From Fusarium oxysporum f. sp. lycopersici 4287 (Eukaryota; Ascomycota; Sordariomycetes; Hypocreales; Nectriaceae): 64,000 nt of DNA. The translations under genes and the position numbers were made by a program. This document shows positions 32,992 to 44,713 of the stretch, one piece after another; the first letter of the stretch is position 1; each line of letters opens with the position of its first letter. Location: contig NC_030986.1 of NCBI RefSeq assembly GCF_000149955.1, positions 3,411,185 through 3,475,184 of the forward strand, given 5' to 3'. The notes under the pieces were generated by a model. It did not search any database, was not told the DNA's origin, and was given only the letters and a program-made list of their open reading frames with translations.

Positions 32992-34722
32992 ATGAGTGCC
33001 ATTCTCTCTGCCGACGACCTCAACGACTTCATCTCTCCTGGCGTCGCTTGCATCAAACCCGTCGAGACTCTCCCCGCTGCCCCGCCCCCGCAACCACAAT
33101 CTCTCGAGACCGAAGTTATACTTGACGGCCAACAGCCCGCTACGAATTCGAATGCGCCCGCTCAGATCTCCCTCACAGACTGTCTAGCCTGCTCTGGATG
33201 TGTTACATCTGCCGAGGCTGTCTTAGTGAGCCTCCAGAGTCATGCCGAAGTCCTCACAACCCTTGATTCGGCCCCAGCCTTGAAGTTGGTGACAGACGAT
33301 AGTGGCAAGTTCAGAGTGGAAGGTCTAGAGGAGGAGAACGCAAAGCTCTTTGTTGTCAGCGTGAGCCCTCAAACAAGGGCCAACTTAGCGGCAGCATGTG
33401 GCGGAGGCGTGTCAGAGGGCGATGCAGGGCACATGCTGGACAACCTCTTCCGTGGTCCCTCGGGAATCGCTAGTGGCGGCAAATATCATAACGAGTTCAC
33501 ATGGGTGGTTGACACCAATACTGCAAGAGAGGCAACCCTCGTTCTTGGAGCAGATGAAGTTCTCGGCACCTCTCAGACCGAAACCGCAACCCCAGCCAAA
33601 CCCATATTAGCCTCGTCCTGCCCCGGTTGGGTGTGCTATGCGGAAAAGACACATCCCCACGTTCTACCCCATATTTCAAAGGTGAAGTCGCCACAGGCCT
33701 TAATGGGCACATTACTAAAGACGACACTGAGCCGAACGCTGGGTATTGCACCTGGCCGTATCTGGCATCTGGCTGTTATGCCTTGCTTTGACAAGAAACT
33801 GGAGGCAAGTAGAGAGGAGTTGACCGAGGAGGTTTGGGCTGAAGGGGAGACCCGGGGACGAGGAGTTCGCGACGTTGACTGTGTCATCACAAGCAAGGAG
33901 ATTCTCATGCTCGCCGAGTCAAGAGGTCTCAGCTTCTTCAATATCCCCAAGACACCGCTGCAAAGCAAAAGTCTAACCCCATTCCCTGATCCAAAGCTCC
34001 ACGAGTTTCTTTTCCCTCGTATACGGACCGGAAATGCACCTCGCGAAGCCGGCACTTCAGGGGGTCTTCTATATCATATACTCAAGAGCCGGGCGGCGCA
34101 GACCCCTGGCGCAGAGATTGTGCATACACGTGGCCGCAACGTTGATGTTGCTGAGTACTCAATATTGGTGAATGGCGAGCCAGTCTTCCGTGCTGCCCGA
34201 TATTATGGCTTCAGAAATATTCAAAATCTCGTTCGAAGACTAAAACCGGCCAGGCCGTCTCGAATGCCTGGTGGCAAGCCTTTTGGAAGTGCTCGAAAGC
34301 CTGCAGGCAAGGCAGCCTCTCTCGAGTATAGTTATGTTGAAGTCATGGCATGCCCTGGCGGCTGTACAAATGGCGGCGGCCAAATAAAAGTTGATGACCC
34401 TGTTGTCATGGAAAGAAAGAATTACTCCGGAAATCCAGGCCCTCAAGAGCAAAAGCTGTGGTTGTCAGAGGTCGACGAGGCATATTTCTCCGGAGACGAA
34501 GCGGGGACTGAAGTTTCCGTTGTTGGGACTGCCGAGACTATTGGTGGCATTTCCCACTCATATATAAATGATACCCTGGCGCATTGGGCGGAAGTTACAG
34601 GTATTGGCTTAGATAGACTGGCGTTTACGACGTATCGTGAGGTTATTAGCAATGTTGGAAAGGATACAACGACAGATGAGACGGTGGTGCAGCTGGCCGG
34701 AAAGATTGGGGGTGGATGGTAG
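32992..34722 (+). CDS. nar1: Cytosolic iron-sulfur cluster assembly factor Nar1
   Basis: An intronless frame of 576 aa. The N-terminal 4Fe-4S site uses Cys20 with Cys64, Cys67 and Cys70 (DCLACSGC). The hydrogenase-like H-cluster site uses Cys210 (SSCPGW), Cys265 (MPCFDKK), Cys454 and Cys458 (MACPGGCTNGGG). These eight cysteines correspond in order and spacing to those of yeast Nar1. Nar1 is an iron-only-hydrogenase-like protein without hydrogenase activity that works in the CIA pathway, linking the Cfd1-Nbp35 scaffold to the targeting complex, so it serves DNA polymerases, Rad3-type helicases and Rli1. The protein is longer than yeast Nar1 because of inserts (about 25-60 and 415-445). Its stop lies only 25 nt from the stop of the convergent SUZ-protein gene. 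Confidence 0.95.
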   Translation: MSAILSADDLNDFISPGVACIKPVETLPAAPPPQPQSLETEVILDGQQPATNSNAPAQISLTDCLACSGCVTSAEAVLVSLQSHAEVLTTLDSAPALKLVTDDSGKFRVEGLEEENAKLFVVSVSPQTRANLAAACGGGVSEGDAGHMLDNLFRGPSGIASGGKYHNEFTWVVDTNTAREATLVLGADEVLGTSQTETATPAKPILASSCPGWVCYAEKTHPHVLPHISKVKSPQALMGTLLKTTLSRTLGIAPGRIWHLAVMPCFDKKLEASREELTEEVWAEGETRGRGVRDVDCVITSKEILMLAESRGLSFFNIPKTPLQSKSLTPFPDPKLHEFLFPRIRTGNAPREAGTSGGLLYHILKSRAAQTPGAEIVHTRGRNVDVAEYSILVNGEPVFRAARYYGFRNIQNLVRRLKPARPSRMPGGKPFGSARKPAGKAASLEYSYVEVMACPGGCTNGGGQIKVDDPVVMERKNYSGNPGPQEQKLWLSEVDEAYFSGDEAGTEVSVVGTAETIGGISHSYINDTLAHWAEVTGIGLDRLAFTTYREVISNVGKDTTTDETVVQLAGKIGGGW

Positions 34723-34747
34723 AAGCAAAGCATGTCGATAGAAATAA

Positions 34748-35658
34748 TCAACTGCCCCTGTTGCCTCGATGAGCAAAGCCGAAACCTCCCCGGCCACTTC
34801 CGTCTGGTCCTTTTGGTGATCGAATTGGTGCCCGTGGTTGCAATTGCTGTTGCTGCTCATCTCGAGGAGTTACGCTCCTACCAGGGGATGAATAATCTGG
34901 CTGTCGTCTTTGAGGAGGCTGTTCAGGTTTTGGGCTGAAGTTGGGGTCGAATAGTTCGCGCCCTGAGCCTGACATGTTCTGCATTCTTCGTGGGGCATCA
35001 AATGCACGATTTTCAGGTTGACGGTTATCGATCTGTCGCGTGTCGTTGTTCCTGTATCCACCCCTTCCTCGGCCACGGCCGCGACCAGCGTATCCATCTA
35101 CCTTCGGCGGGGTAACTGTGCCAGGTGATGAGGCTCCTGAAGATGGGTTTGATTCTCCGAAGATCTTGGCTCTGGCTTCTTCGTATCGACGTTGCTTTTC
35201 TTCTCTGTCTCGCTTCTGCTTTGCTCGCACTGCTTCTGGACTCATCGGCACCTCCTTCTTTGTTTCATTATCGTCATCTAATGAGAGGCCAGACATCCCT
35301 GCTGTAGCATCGCGCTTAGCGATGATGGGTTTTCGGCTGAGCACTTTGACTTGTGGTTTGAACGGGGTTGTAAGAGGAACTCCCGAGTTTGAACCAGCCT
35401 CGACGTAGTGGAAGGTTTGTGGTGCGTCGCTGTTGTATACGACCCTCATGTTAGTGACACCTGGACATATTGCTGAGGTGGGAGGGCTTACGCAGATTCC
35501 CACAACTTGCGATTCTGCTCAGCATGCTGCGCCAGGCGCTCCGATTTGGATAAAGGCACTGGCTGTGTCGGCTGTTCAGGTTCACTGGCCATCTTGTCTG
35601 CCTGAGTCTCCCAATCGTCCTCCCAGGCGTCAGGGATCACTGTGGTATTCTTGCCCAT
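34748..35658 (-). CDS. SUZ-domain RNA-binding protein
   Basis: Two exons (35492..35658 and 34748..35429) with a 62-nt intron (GTAAGC...ACAG, phase 2) give 282 aa. The start reads MGKNTTVIPDAWEDDWETQ. The SUZ motif, about 115-150, includes SPEAVRAKQKRDREEKQRRY followed by EEARAKIFG. The C-terminal third is disordered, with GRGRGRGRGGYR-type RGG repeats, many Arg/Gln/Pro residues and a final GRGGFGFAHRGNRGS. SUZ domains bind RNA and often co-operate with RGG regions, so a cytoplasmic mRNA-associated role is likely. Related fungal proteins are small and poorly studied. The stop is 25 nt from the stop of NAR1, so the two mRNAs must overlap at their 3' ends. Confidence 0.88.
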
Positions 35659-36408
35659 GATGAAGAGCTTTTTCTTGTGCAAGGACCAATCTTGCTTATT
35701 GTGTATATGTCAACGCCGTCGTCTTCGTCGAGGGAAAAGATGCTTGACAGTGTTGTTGGAAATCGTGAAGTTGAGCATGGAGTTGAGGTTCGGCCAACAG
35801 TTGATGTCTGTTCAGTTGGGTAGGTTGGAAAAGAAAGAATGGGACAGGCTGATTGCTGGTGGGTTTTTGGTTAAGTTAGGCCCAAAAGCTGAGCTGAGCT
35901 GAGCTGGCTTGAAATGGATTCACGACGTCAGGCACATGCATTCTTTCCTTATTTAGGTGTTTCTGCTTAAGGCCCTGAATCTAGGTAGGTAATAGAACTT
36001 GAAGCAGAAATGCTAAGACGAACAGAGAAATAAATAAAAATTGTATGTATGTACATTTTGTTATACAAGTGCCAAACCTCGTTTCTCTTCACAACTGTTT
36101 AAAGCTTGTGGTCTTCATGGGAAGATTGCGGGGTGGCTTGTCATCTTGGTGGGGTAATAACAGGTATAGGCTGGGCTGGACTGGTTTTGGCTGTTAATCT
36201 TGAAGTGCTGTTGCATCTGATCTGTTGTAGGTATATACGTAACACTGAAAACCAAGTTCTTGTCTTGTAATCATTTCCCCAAATACATTCCTACTTGGAA
36301 CCGTTGTTAGAGGCCTTCCTTCTAGCCCTTTACTGGCCATTATTAGCCTTGATTTCGTGACCAAGACTCATTCTTATCCATTAGATATCTCCCCTATTGA
36401 CCGCTTCA
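35659..36408. other. Intergenic, divergent promoters
   Basis: Contains a run of four AGCTG units (35887-35906) in the presumed promoter or leader of the SUZ gene. No gene is seen. Confidence 0.5.
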
Positions 36409-36775
36409 ATGGCTGGCGGATTACGTTCATCACCCATTCCTCAACAAGAGATGGCCGACCGAGCCGCCAACACAAGCTCGAGGAGAAATGCAGAAGAAAC
36501 CGAGACGTTGCGCTCAAAGCTAGTTGATCAGCATATCAGCATGCGTAAGCTTTTCGGCTCAAGAATCGTTTCTAGTGTAGTCATTGACAAGTCCTCTAGT
36601 AAACTATCCAGATCCCCTGAAGCCTCGAGCACCGCTTCAGGTTTACCCCCAAGGCATTACTCCAGAGATGGAAGCGAGGTGGCTTCAGATGTTGAAAAAG
36701 AACGGTGTATGAGTTTCTGAATGCCTGCTTGACGGGGGTGGTCTCCCACAGCGGTATGTTCAGAGCAATCTATGA
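36409..36775 (+). CDS. Probable small three-exon gene, unknown function (88 aa)
   Basis: Splicing 36409..36544, 36600..36706 and 36752..36775 gives 88 aa. It starts MAGGLRSSPIPQQ, has a polar helix (ETETLRSKLVDQHISM) and continues LNYPDPLKPRAPLQ then GITPEMEARWLQMLKKNG. The first intron (55 nt, GTAAGC...TCTAG) and the second (45 nt, GTATGA, CTTGAC branch, CCACAG) keep the frame. The spliced reading looks much more protein-like than the unspliced 104-codon frame in the same place. If the second intron is not removed, the protein ends two codons later at 36712. No signal peptide or membrane span. I do not recognise the family. A small organelle or chaperone-like protein is possible, but that is a guess. 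Confidence 0.5.
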
Positions 36776-39700
36776 GTAAACGTATTGGGAAAGAAAATTC
36801 CCTCTTTCAACCACTGATGCTTAGTGTAACAATATATTATTCTGCTCCTCCTTATGATAGTAAATTATCTTTTAGTATTGAGTGACTTGTTGATATTATT
36901 GCAACCGTCCCTTGAGACCCTTTATGTTGGGCACTTCCAATTTCTTTTGGCCATTTGCACTTACGAGTCTTGTTGGTTTTGTTTGTATCATAAGTTGAGT
37001 AATTGATCATAATAGGACATGCCCTGGCAGGATAATCAGTTACGTCAGGCACAAAACCTATATCAGGCCTGAGCTAAAATATATCTACTAGTAGTTGACC
37101 GACTGAATAGGTTGTGAAAGAGTCTCTCAGGAGTGTTTCACCATTTATATTCATAGTTGCCGTTTATTTACAATGCAGTAAAGAGAGCTCCTTTGAGGCG
37201 ATGTGGTATCTTCCAAGTGCCTTGCCGTTTTCATTGTCACCAAAAGTGTATGTGATACATACTGGTTGAGCTTCATGGCCATTCAATACACAATATCGTC
37301 ATTTATCATTCTCTGCTACGGAAATGTCAGGGATACACCAATCAATAGGATCTATTATGAAAACTCTGAAATACGGTCGGTGATATGCCGCGTAAATGTG
37401 ATCAGCTCAGCCTGGATATAATAAGCTGATATTATGGCAGTGTCCCGGGCATGAGGCGCCATGCATTTCAGCTTACGGAACTAGTCATGCTTCATTGTGA
37501 ACCCCTGGCATGCTTTACCAGTTCACTCGAGGCTAATGTTACTATGTTTCTCTGAAATTGTCACTAGCAAGTCGATGTGTCTGGTTTGAGGTGTCACAAT
37601 CGGGTTATTGCCCAATAGGGCAGGGGGTTGTAACACAACAGCCACATGGGAAGGTTGCAGCAAGAGCTGGAAGTCGATCAATCATCATACTAGGATCAGG
37701 CTTGTGATGACTTAGTTGGTCGATACAATAATACAGACGAGAACACCAGACCCTGGTGAAGTCTCAGTTGTAAGTCAATCCAACCGCGGATGAGTTGAAG
37801 CATGCAACGCATCACAATTCCAGAGAAGCCATGGACAATAAACTAGGACCCATATTTTGCCCTATCAGATTCTGATATTGATTGAGAATAGATCATAATG
37901 GACGCGAGCTTATGTCATCGAGGCAGGAGAATAAGGTCTCTTGTAGTACATGAGTATGCGCATCAAATCTAGGTTGAAAGACGTGAAACACGGCGCATAT
38001 TGTCCTGAGTATACTGTGCTGTATGGAATTGGCACAAATGTAGTCTTGTATCTGAAACAAAATTTCAGTCAAGGCACTCAGATGACTCAAGCAGCAGATC
38101 AAAAGTCAATATACCCTTGTTCAAGATAGTGGCAATAAAGTCATGTTGCAGTCGCTTACTTTGCTCCGGGCATAACTATCTCACCTACTGACCACATGCA
38201 AATGCTGGGACTCCGTATCCGTATTGTCGGTTCACCAAAGATCCGGTGTAACACATTGTAGGCAACCAGATTAATGACCAATGATTGATGCTGAGGCCGA
38301 TGTTGATGCAGCGAGGCTGAAAAGCAGGGTACCAGAGTACACGATGTCCATGACTTGTGTTATCGGTCGGTTTCCTGGCAGGCCTGGGTTCTCAGGTTCT
38401 CTGGTTAGCTGGACTAGTACCTGATTAGTGTTGAGCAATCACAGAAAAGATCATGCATGCCATGGCACGGCTGGATCCTCTTAGGCCTCACGGGACGAGG
38501 AAGTCGCCCCGAGCCGAAAGGGACCATAAGCTTATGGGTTGCAAGGCAGTTCTTGGTGCTCTGTGAAGATGTACTGGAATACCTTGACCCATCACGAGAT
38601 GTTCATATTCCACTGATCAGCTGCAGCAGTGCTGGAGTTGAATAAGACCCTGTTAAGTTCTGGGCTTCTTGTGTTGTCTTGTGGTGGGGCTAAGGTCAAC
38701 TCGGGATATGTTCCTTCGAAATGCGTGTTATTGGGTTATTATGATCAAAACCAGATATCATAAGGCTTCACCCGAAACCTCCACGGATCTCAGTGGCTCA
38801 CTCTAGACTCATGACTGGTCATACTATTGAAACAGACACCGTACAATTCATGGTTGGCAAAGCGGTTAACAAATCGAGATATCAGACTATCAGCCAAGCC
38901 AATGCAGCACGCATGTTTCGCCAAGCCTTAGGTACCGCCGGTTGCTGATGTTGATGATGTGTAATATAAGAGGAGCATGCAATCATCTTGTTGAACCCCC
39001 GCCAGAAGTGAAAAGCCCCACCAGTCTGTGAGCGAGTGGTTGGAAGTTTGTTTCCTGTCGTCTCAGAAGACGGGAATTGCGATTGCAGATTTGCAAAGGG
39101 ATCGTCTCCTCCACTTGCCGGCCTATTGTTAGGTAGCCCTTCTGGTGTAAGTCGCAGCTCGATTCGAAATACGCACTCGCACTGTGGAGTGTCTATTGTA
39201 ATCTGTGGGTACGCCTCGGTAGGGTGCGTATCATGATTCAGTTGAAACCCGAACAACCTACCTTAACCAAACCAACTGGGAGTTTTGCATCTTCTAGAAG
39301 ACACCGCTGTTTTGTCAGCAGCCAGAAGGCAACTTACGGTATCATGCCTGAATTCGCTGCCTTTTCAAGTTGTTGTCAAAGCCAAGTCGACAATATTGGC
39401 ATGGTCCCATCAGCTCGTTTCCAGCAGCGCTGATGTCATGGACATTTCTTAATGCATCCACCTTCAGCTCCCTAGACCTATCTCCAATGCAGGCTTGACT
39501 GCAAACGTATCTTCAAACCCGTTATCGGTTCATCAAGAGGCGGGGTTATTTTCTCTACAAGAACTAAGAGCCAAGAAGCCCGGACCTTTTGGCGGATGGC
39601 GCCGAGCCGACTTCAACAGGTCAGTGTCCAACTCAGTTCATCCTGGTGGACGTTTGGGTTGTAAAGCCGAATACCGAAACACCAATGTATTCAGCCTCGC

Positions 39701-40447
39701 AGAGAAGACAGCAGAGGTCGCAACTGTAACACAAAGTCTAACGTAAGTTGCTGCTATTCGGATTTGAGCAGTGAGTTTAAATCCAGAATAGTAGGTGATG
39801 TAAGCATTAAGGTACTTGAGGCTGCCTCTGATGACATGAACCGTAATCAAGTACCTGAATAATGAATAATCTTGCAACCTCTCTCTCCATACAAGTACTT
39901 CAGAGCTCTACAGCATCTCTTAACGACTACCGAGCCCTCTCAAGGGCTAAATTGTCTGCTTTTGACTTGTTTGAATTTAGGTATCAATACTTGAATTTCA
40001 AGTTGAAAAGAAAACATAAGGCAAGCTGCTGCGGCTTGTGAAGTACTCCAATCTCCCCTCCATCTTGCGCACTGTACTTACTTCAACACCCCCAAAGCCC
40101 GCGCCAGGTCACCCACGCCCACCTCACCTTGACCTTGCCCCAAAAAGACGTCTAATTATCATCTCCATCGCTTCTTTTGCTCGCGCCATCTCAATCTTCC
40201 CCCTCTCCCTTTTCTCAACAATAACCATCATATTTTCCGTCGGCTGCGCTTGAGTATCGTCTCTTATCGCGACTTCATCCTACCATCGACTCGAGCAACA
40301 ATCCTTGGGCCACCGACGCCCAATCCGACAACGTTATACGATTCATCTCACGCAATATACCCGCTTCGCCCCTCTCTTCCTCCGCCGCAACAATTCGGCC
40401 CTGTTTTTAAGCCGCGGCAGCTTTAATAAAGCTCCTCGCCGCCAGCC
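36776..40447. other. Gene-poor 3.7 kb, with a possible broken gene near 39 kb
   Basis: From 36.8 to 38.8 kb no frame longer than about 72 codons occurs and no splice pattern stands out. A protein-like minus-strand frame lies at 38882-39297 (separate entry). From about 40030 to 40447 the plus strand is a CT-rich leader for the first exon at 40448. Confidence 0.5.
38882..39297 (-). pseudogene. Possible decayed or partial gene
   Basis: The minus strand has an open stretch encoding ITIDTPQCECVFRIELRLTP and on through DDPFANLQSQFPSSE to a stop at 38882. Upstream, a GTAGGT...CCACAG intron would join it in frame to DAKLPVGLVK. I could not find further exons that connect to an ATG: frames upstream (about 39330-39560) that look protein-like (LKVDALRNVHDISAAGNEL; EKITPPLDEPITGLKIRLQ) end in stops or lack compatible splice sites. 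It is either a gene with unusual introns or a remnant. The family is not recognised. Confidence 0.25.
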
Positions 40448-43400
40448 ATGACGGGCACTGAGACTTCCAATGCGGGAGGAGGTTTTGATCTGCTACGAAG
40501 AGCAACTCAAGCAATGATGTCTAGGTTCGTCAATGGTTTCTTCTTCTGTCATCTTTGAAGCTACTGTTTTGCCTTACTTTTACTCTCTTCTGCATGTTAT
40601 TGCTATTACCATTTGGTGCCCTTTTCATCCTGTTTTTGGCGGGGACTCGAGATGGATATCCTGACCTCCAGCGATGTGGTGCTGCCATGCCCCTCACCAG
40701 GCGCAGTCAGTCGGTGGTGGCGACGATGACGGACTTGCAGCACTCAAGCTCAGTAGCTTCAGCGACGCCTGTTCCAGCCAGAGCTGCCATTGGATCCCTT
40801 GTTCTACGACACCGCCCGCCGATGGGAACCCACATCACCTCACACGGAAATGGAACCGCTGCTGGCACTTACAGCTGTTCACGCAGGACTGCATCCCACT
40901 ATTGGGCCTTGTTGGGCTCTATCTAGTGGACAGCAGCCCTGTAACCGCACTGCAGGACGACGTCTCGCCTTTGCGTTGGCAGCCAGAGCATGGATTCCCC
41001 ATAACAGCGGTCGAGCCTTTGCCCTGGTATTGTTGGCAAAGCCTGGCAACCATGGAAAACTCGACATTATAACAGAAGCTCGCAAATACCAATCAAGGCG
41101 TCGCCGTTCATTCGACTTCAGTTCGCCATCGCAGTGGAACCGAGCATTCGCCGCCGCCGTCTCGAAATCATCTTGCAGCCTTTAAAATTGGATACAGCCT
41201 GTTCCAAACGAACAAAGAAGCACATGAGCAATCAATGGCTGCTGTGGCATTCGCATTCCCCTATGCAAGAGACAGGTCGTCTTTTAGTTACTTCTCTTTT
41301 TTTCCCCTCTCATTACAAGGACCATCTTGCAACTTTGCAAGCTCAGGTCTGACTCGCTTCAACTGTGATTGGACCCAATCCAAAGGCTGCCCAGCCTCGG
41401 AGTCAGTCCCTGCGTTCGGCCCCGCTATCAGCTTCAGTTTTCCACGTTTTGCTCCTGGTCCAAACAATTTTGGGCAAAAGCCCTCAGGCAAAAGGAAGCT
41501 TTTTGGACAAGCCTGACCCCGGCCACAAAGCGAAGTTTTACTCGCGGGAAAGAATTGATCTCGTCATCGTCCTTTTTATTACATTCAAGTATTGAGCCTC
41601 CACTTGGTCCCTACATAGTCCGTCTTACACGGCCGCTCTCGGCAAGGCCTCGCATCCCATCCTAATCTCTACTGCTCGCTCGCTGGTCCTGGCGCTTCTT
41701 CCGCATCCACACCGGCGCGAACACACCACTGGCTACCAAGAGTTCCAAAGGCCTTCCCATTCCGTGTTTTTCTCGTCATAGTCGCATCGTCAGAGTCCAC
41801 CTCTTCTGTTATTGCCCATCTTCTCTGGTGGTCCCTCTCGGCCTTTGCCCTGTTTGCCCTCTAGTTGACGCGCTTGGCAACCGTCATGAACTAGTGTTCC
41901 CACTTTGTTTTTTTTCCCCCGCGCCGCTGCTTCGGCGTAGAAGCATTTATTCACTCACTGGAAATCTTTTACAAAAATGCATGGGGTTATTAACAAAAAC
42001 GTCAGGTCTGCGGCAGACGAGGATGGCGCCGATCACATTGGTCTCGAAACTCCTCGATCCGGTGTAGCTACACCTCAACCCGATCTACAGGACAAACGCT
42101 TGCCAGGAATCATGAGCTACTTCGGCCAGGTTCGTAAATACCCTTCTACGCCTTCGTCAGATCCCAATTCGTCACAGAGTGATACCACTCTAGACCGAAT
42201 TTCAGTTGTGCCCACTCCACCAGCCGGCCTGCAGTTGCAGGCACACACCGAAGGCTCTCCTCGCGGTTGTGAGTCCTCGGCTTTGGATCGTTCGCTTCTT
42301 CAACATGAGCGTCCTGGTTCCATGCCAAGTACCACTGAGCGGGATGAGCATAACCTTTCGGACCCCTACCCAACCCCACCCACTTCTCAGCCCTCGTCTT
42401 CGGGGGGTTCTATCTCCCAGGACATGATTTCTGCAGACTCAGGGGCGCATGGCAGGGCTACGGTCGAGCAAAAGTCTCTTACACAGCAGTCACAATTCAA
42501 GAAACCCACAGCCTCACCATTCACCACCACCCACTTTCAAACTTCCAATGACCCATCACTACCTGAACTTGACTCCTCCAAAAACGCAGCACCTACCAAA
42601 GACTCCATTATTCCTTCGCATCCTGAGCCCAGTACAAGTTCAGGCGCCTGTTTAGCTGCTGCCCCCGGCAAGTGGCATTTTCTTAATGGACTCAAGGAGC
42701 TAACTCGTATGACGTTCAAGAGCGGCAACTCGACTCCTACTCGAGCAATGTCGGCTGCTCGACCATCTGGCTCCGATAGAGCCCCTTCCTCCGGGAGGAC
42801 CAGTCATGACGGTGCTGAAGTCAGCGGTACTCAGACTCCAAGGAGTTCTGCCGGTGCCCAGGCGCCTGCCGCCAAGGGAAAGCTAACAATCAAGATCAAT
42901 GAGGCTCGTGGGCTTAGGAAGAGTCGGGACCCTTATGTTGTTGTGGTTTTTCAGCGTAGTGAGCTCATTTCTGGGGGTCCTCACCACATCGATGAGGACG
43001 ACAACCTCAGTGTCGAGCCACCTCCGGCAGCTGGTGGCATCCCTATCCAGCGATCAGGCAGTGACTCTGGGCGTCCCTTGGCTATTCCCATGAGGAGCAG
43101 GCAAAGCAGCAACACCAGCATTAATGACTACGGCTCGTTCCGTAACCGATCCGGAGGTCAGCTTACATTTACCAGCCCAAAATGGGATGCCGAAGCCGAG
43201 TTGTAAGTTACCTTCTGTGGACAGTTGTGTCTGAGACTCACTACTGACACTGAGCAGCGACGTTGTGGACTATGATATGCTGGTCGATGTCTCAGTTTAT
43301 GATCATGGAGCAACAGGCGATGAATTTCTCGGCCATGTTGATTTTCAGGCTAGCAAGGATCCTGGTGCCACCGTCCAGGGCTGGTTCCAGCTGCAAGGAC

Positions 43401-44713
43401 ATGCTGATACCATGGCAGAAAATGCGCCAACTGGTGAGATCTTCCTCGAGGCCATCTACCACAGAGCAGAGAGGAAGCAATTTGGCCCCACTGATTTCGA
43501 AATTCTTAAACTCATCGGCAAGGGCACTTTTGGTCAGGTGTATCAAGTGCGAAAAAAGGATACTCAGCGCATTTACGCTATGAAGGTTCTGCAGAAGAAG
43601 GTTATTGTGCAAAAGAAGGAAGTTGCCCATACCGTGGGAGAACGAAATATTCTGGTTCGGACCGCCATGTCCGACTCACCTTTCATCGTTGGTCTCAAGT
43701 TCTCTTTCCAGACACCATCAGAACTTTATCTCGTTACCGATTATATGTCTGGAGGTGAGCTATTTTGGCATCTACAGAAAGAGGGTCGGTTTGATGAGAA
43801 ACGAGCCAAGTTCTACATCGCCGAACTGATCTTGGCCATTCAGCACCTTCATAATAACGACATTGTATACCGGGACCTGAAGCCTGAGAATATCCTCTTG
43901 GATGCTAACGGACATATCGCCCTTTGTGACTTTGGTCTTTCCAAGGCCAATCTTACGAAGAACGACACTACCAACACTTTCTGTGGAACAACCGAATACC
44001 TTGCGCCTGAGGTTTTGCTAGACGAATCTGGCTACACCAAGATGGTGGACTTCTGGTCGCTTGGGGTTTTGGTCTTTGAGATGTGCTGCGGCTGGAGCCC
44101 ATTCTATGCCGAAGATACGCAGCAAATGTATAAGAATATTGCCTTCGGCAAGGTGAGGTTTCCTCGAGATACCCTCTCTCAGGAAGGAAGGAATTTCGTC
44201 AAGGGACTCCTCAATAGAAACCCCAAGCACAGACTAGGTGCGACTGATGACGCCGAAGAACTGAAGAGACACCCCTTCTTTGCCGATGTGGATTGGACTC
44301 TTCTCTCCAAGAAGCTTATCACTCCACCTTTCAAACCCAAATTGAAGTCTGAGACAGACGTCTCATACTTCGATCCGGAATTCACGACCGCGTTGGATCA
44401 GAATGGCTCTCTGAACGAACGTGCTGCTGCGTTGGCCCGAGGCTATGCCGCTTCGACTCCTCTTTCTCCTTCTGTTCAGGCCAACTTCCAAGGCTTCACG
44501 TTTGTTGACGAAAGCGCATTAGATGATCATATGCGAGACCGAGCAGGACTCGTTGATGAAGATATGGATGATGGACAAAATCACAGGAACCGCGATAACG
44601 ACGATTGGGACAATCTCGACGACATTGACCTCAGGAAGGCAAACCGGATGAGCGGGATCGTGAAGACTGGACATGATGAGCACATGGTGGGGGGTTCTCA
44701 CTTTGACGTATAA
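40448..44713 (+). CDS. sch9: AGC protein kinase Sch9 (C2 domain plus kinase)
   Basis: The certain part is 41977..43202 joined to 43258..44713 across a 55-nt intron (893 aa from the Met at 41977). An alternative first exon, 40448..40524 (MTGTETSNAGGGFDLLRRAT...), joins in phase to 42006 through a 1481-nt intron ending TTAACAAAAACGTCAG and gives 909 aa. Numbering for the 893-aa form: a C2-like domain lies around 300-470. The kinase has IGKGTFGQV (about 495-503), Lys518, the catalytic Asp615 (YRDLKPEN) and DFG at 633-635. The activation-loop Thr649 is in TFCGTTEY, SP/TP turn-motif sites lie near 808-813, and the hydrophobic-motif Thr823 is in FQGFTF. Yeast Sch9 is a TORC1 substrate related to S6K and Akt that controls ribosome production, nutrient signalling and lifespan. 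The same is inferred here. Confidence 0.9.
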
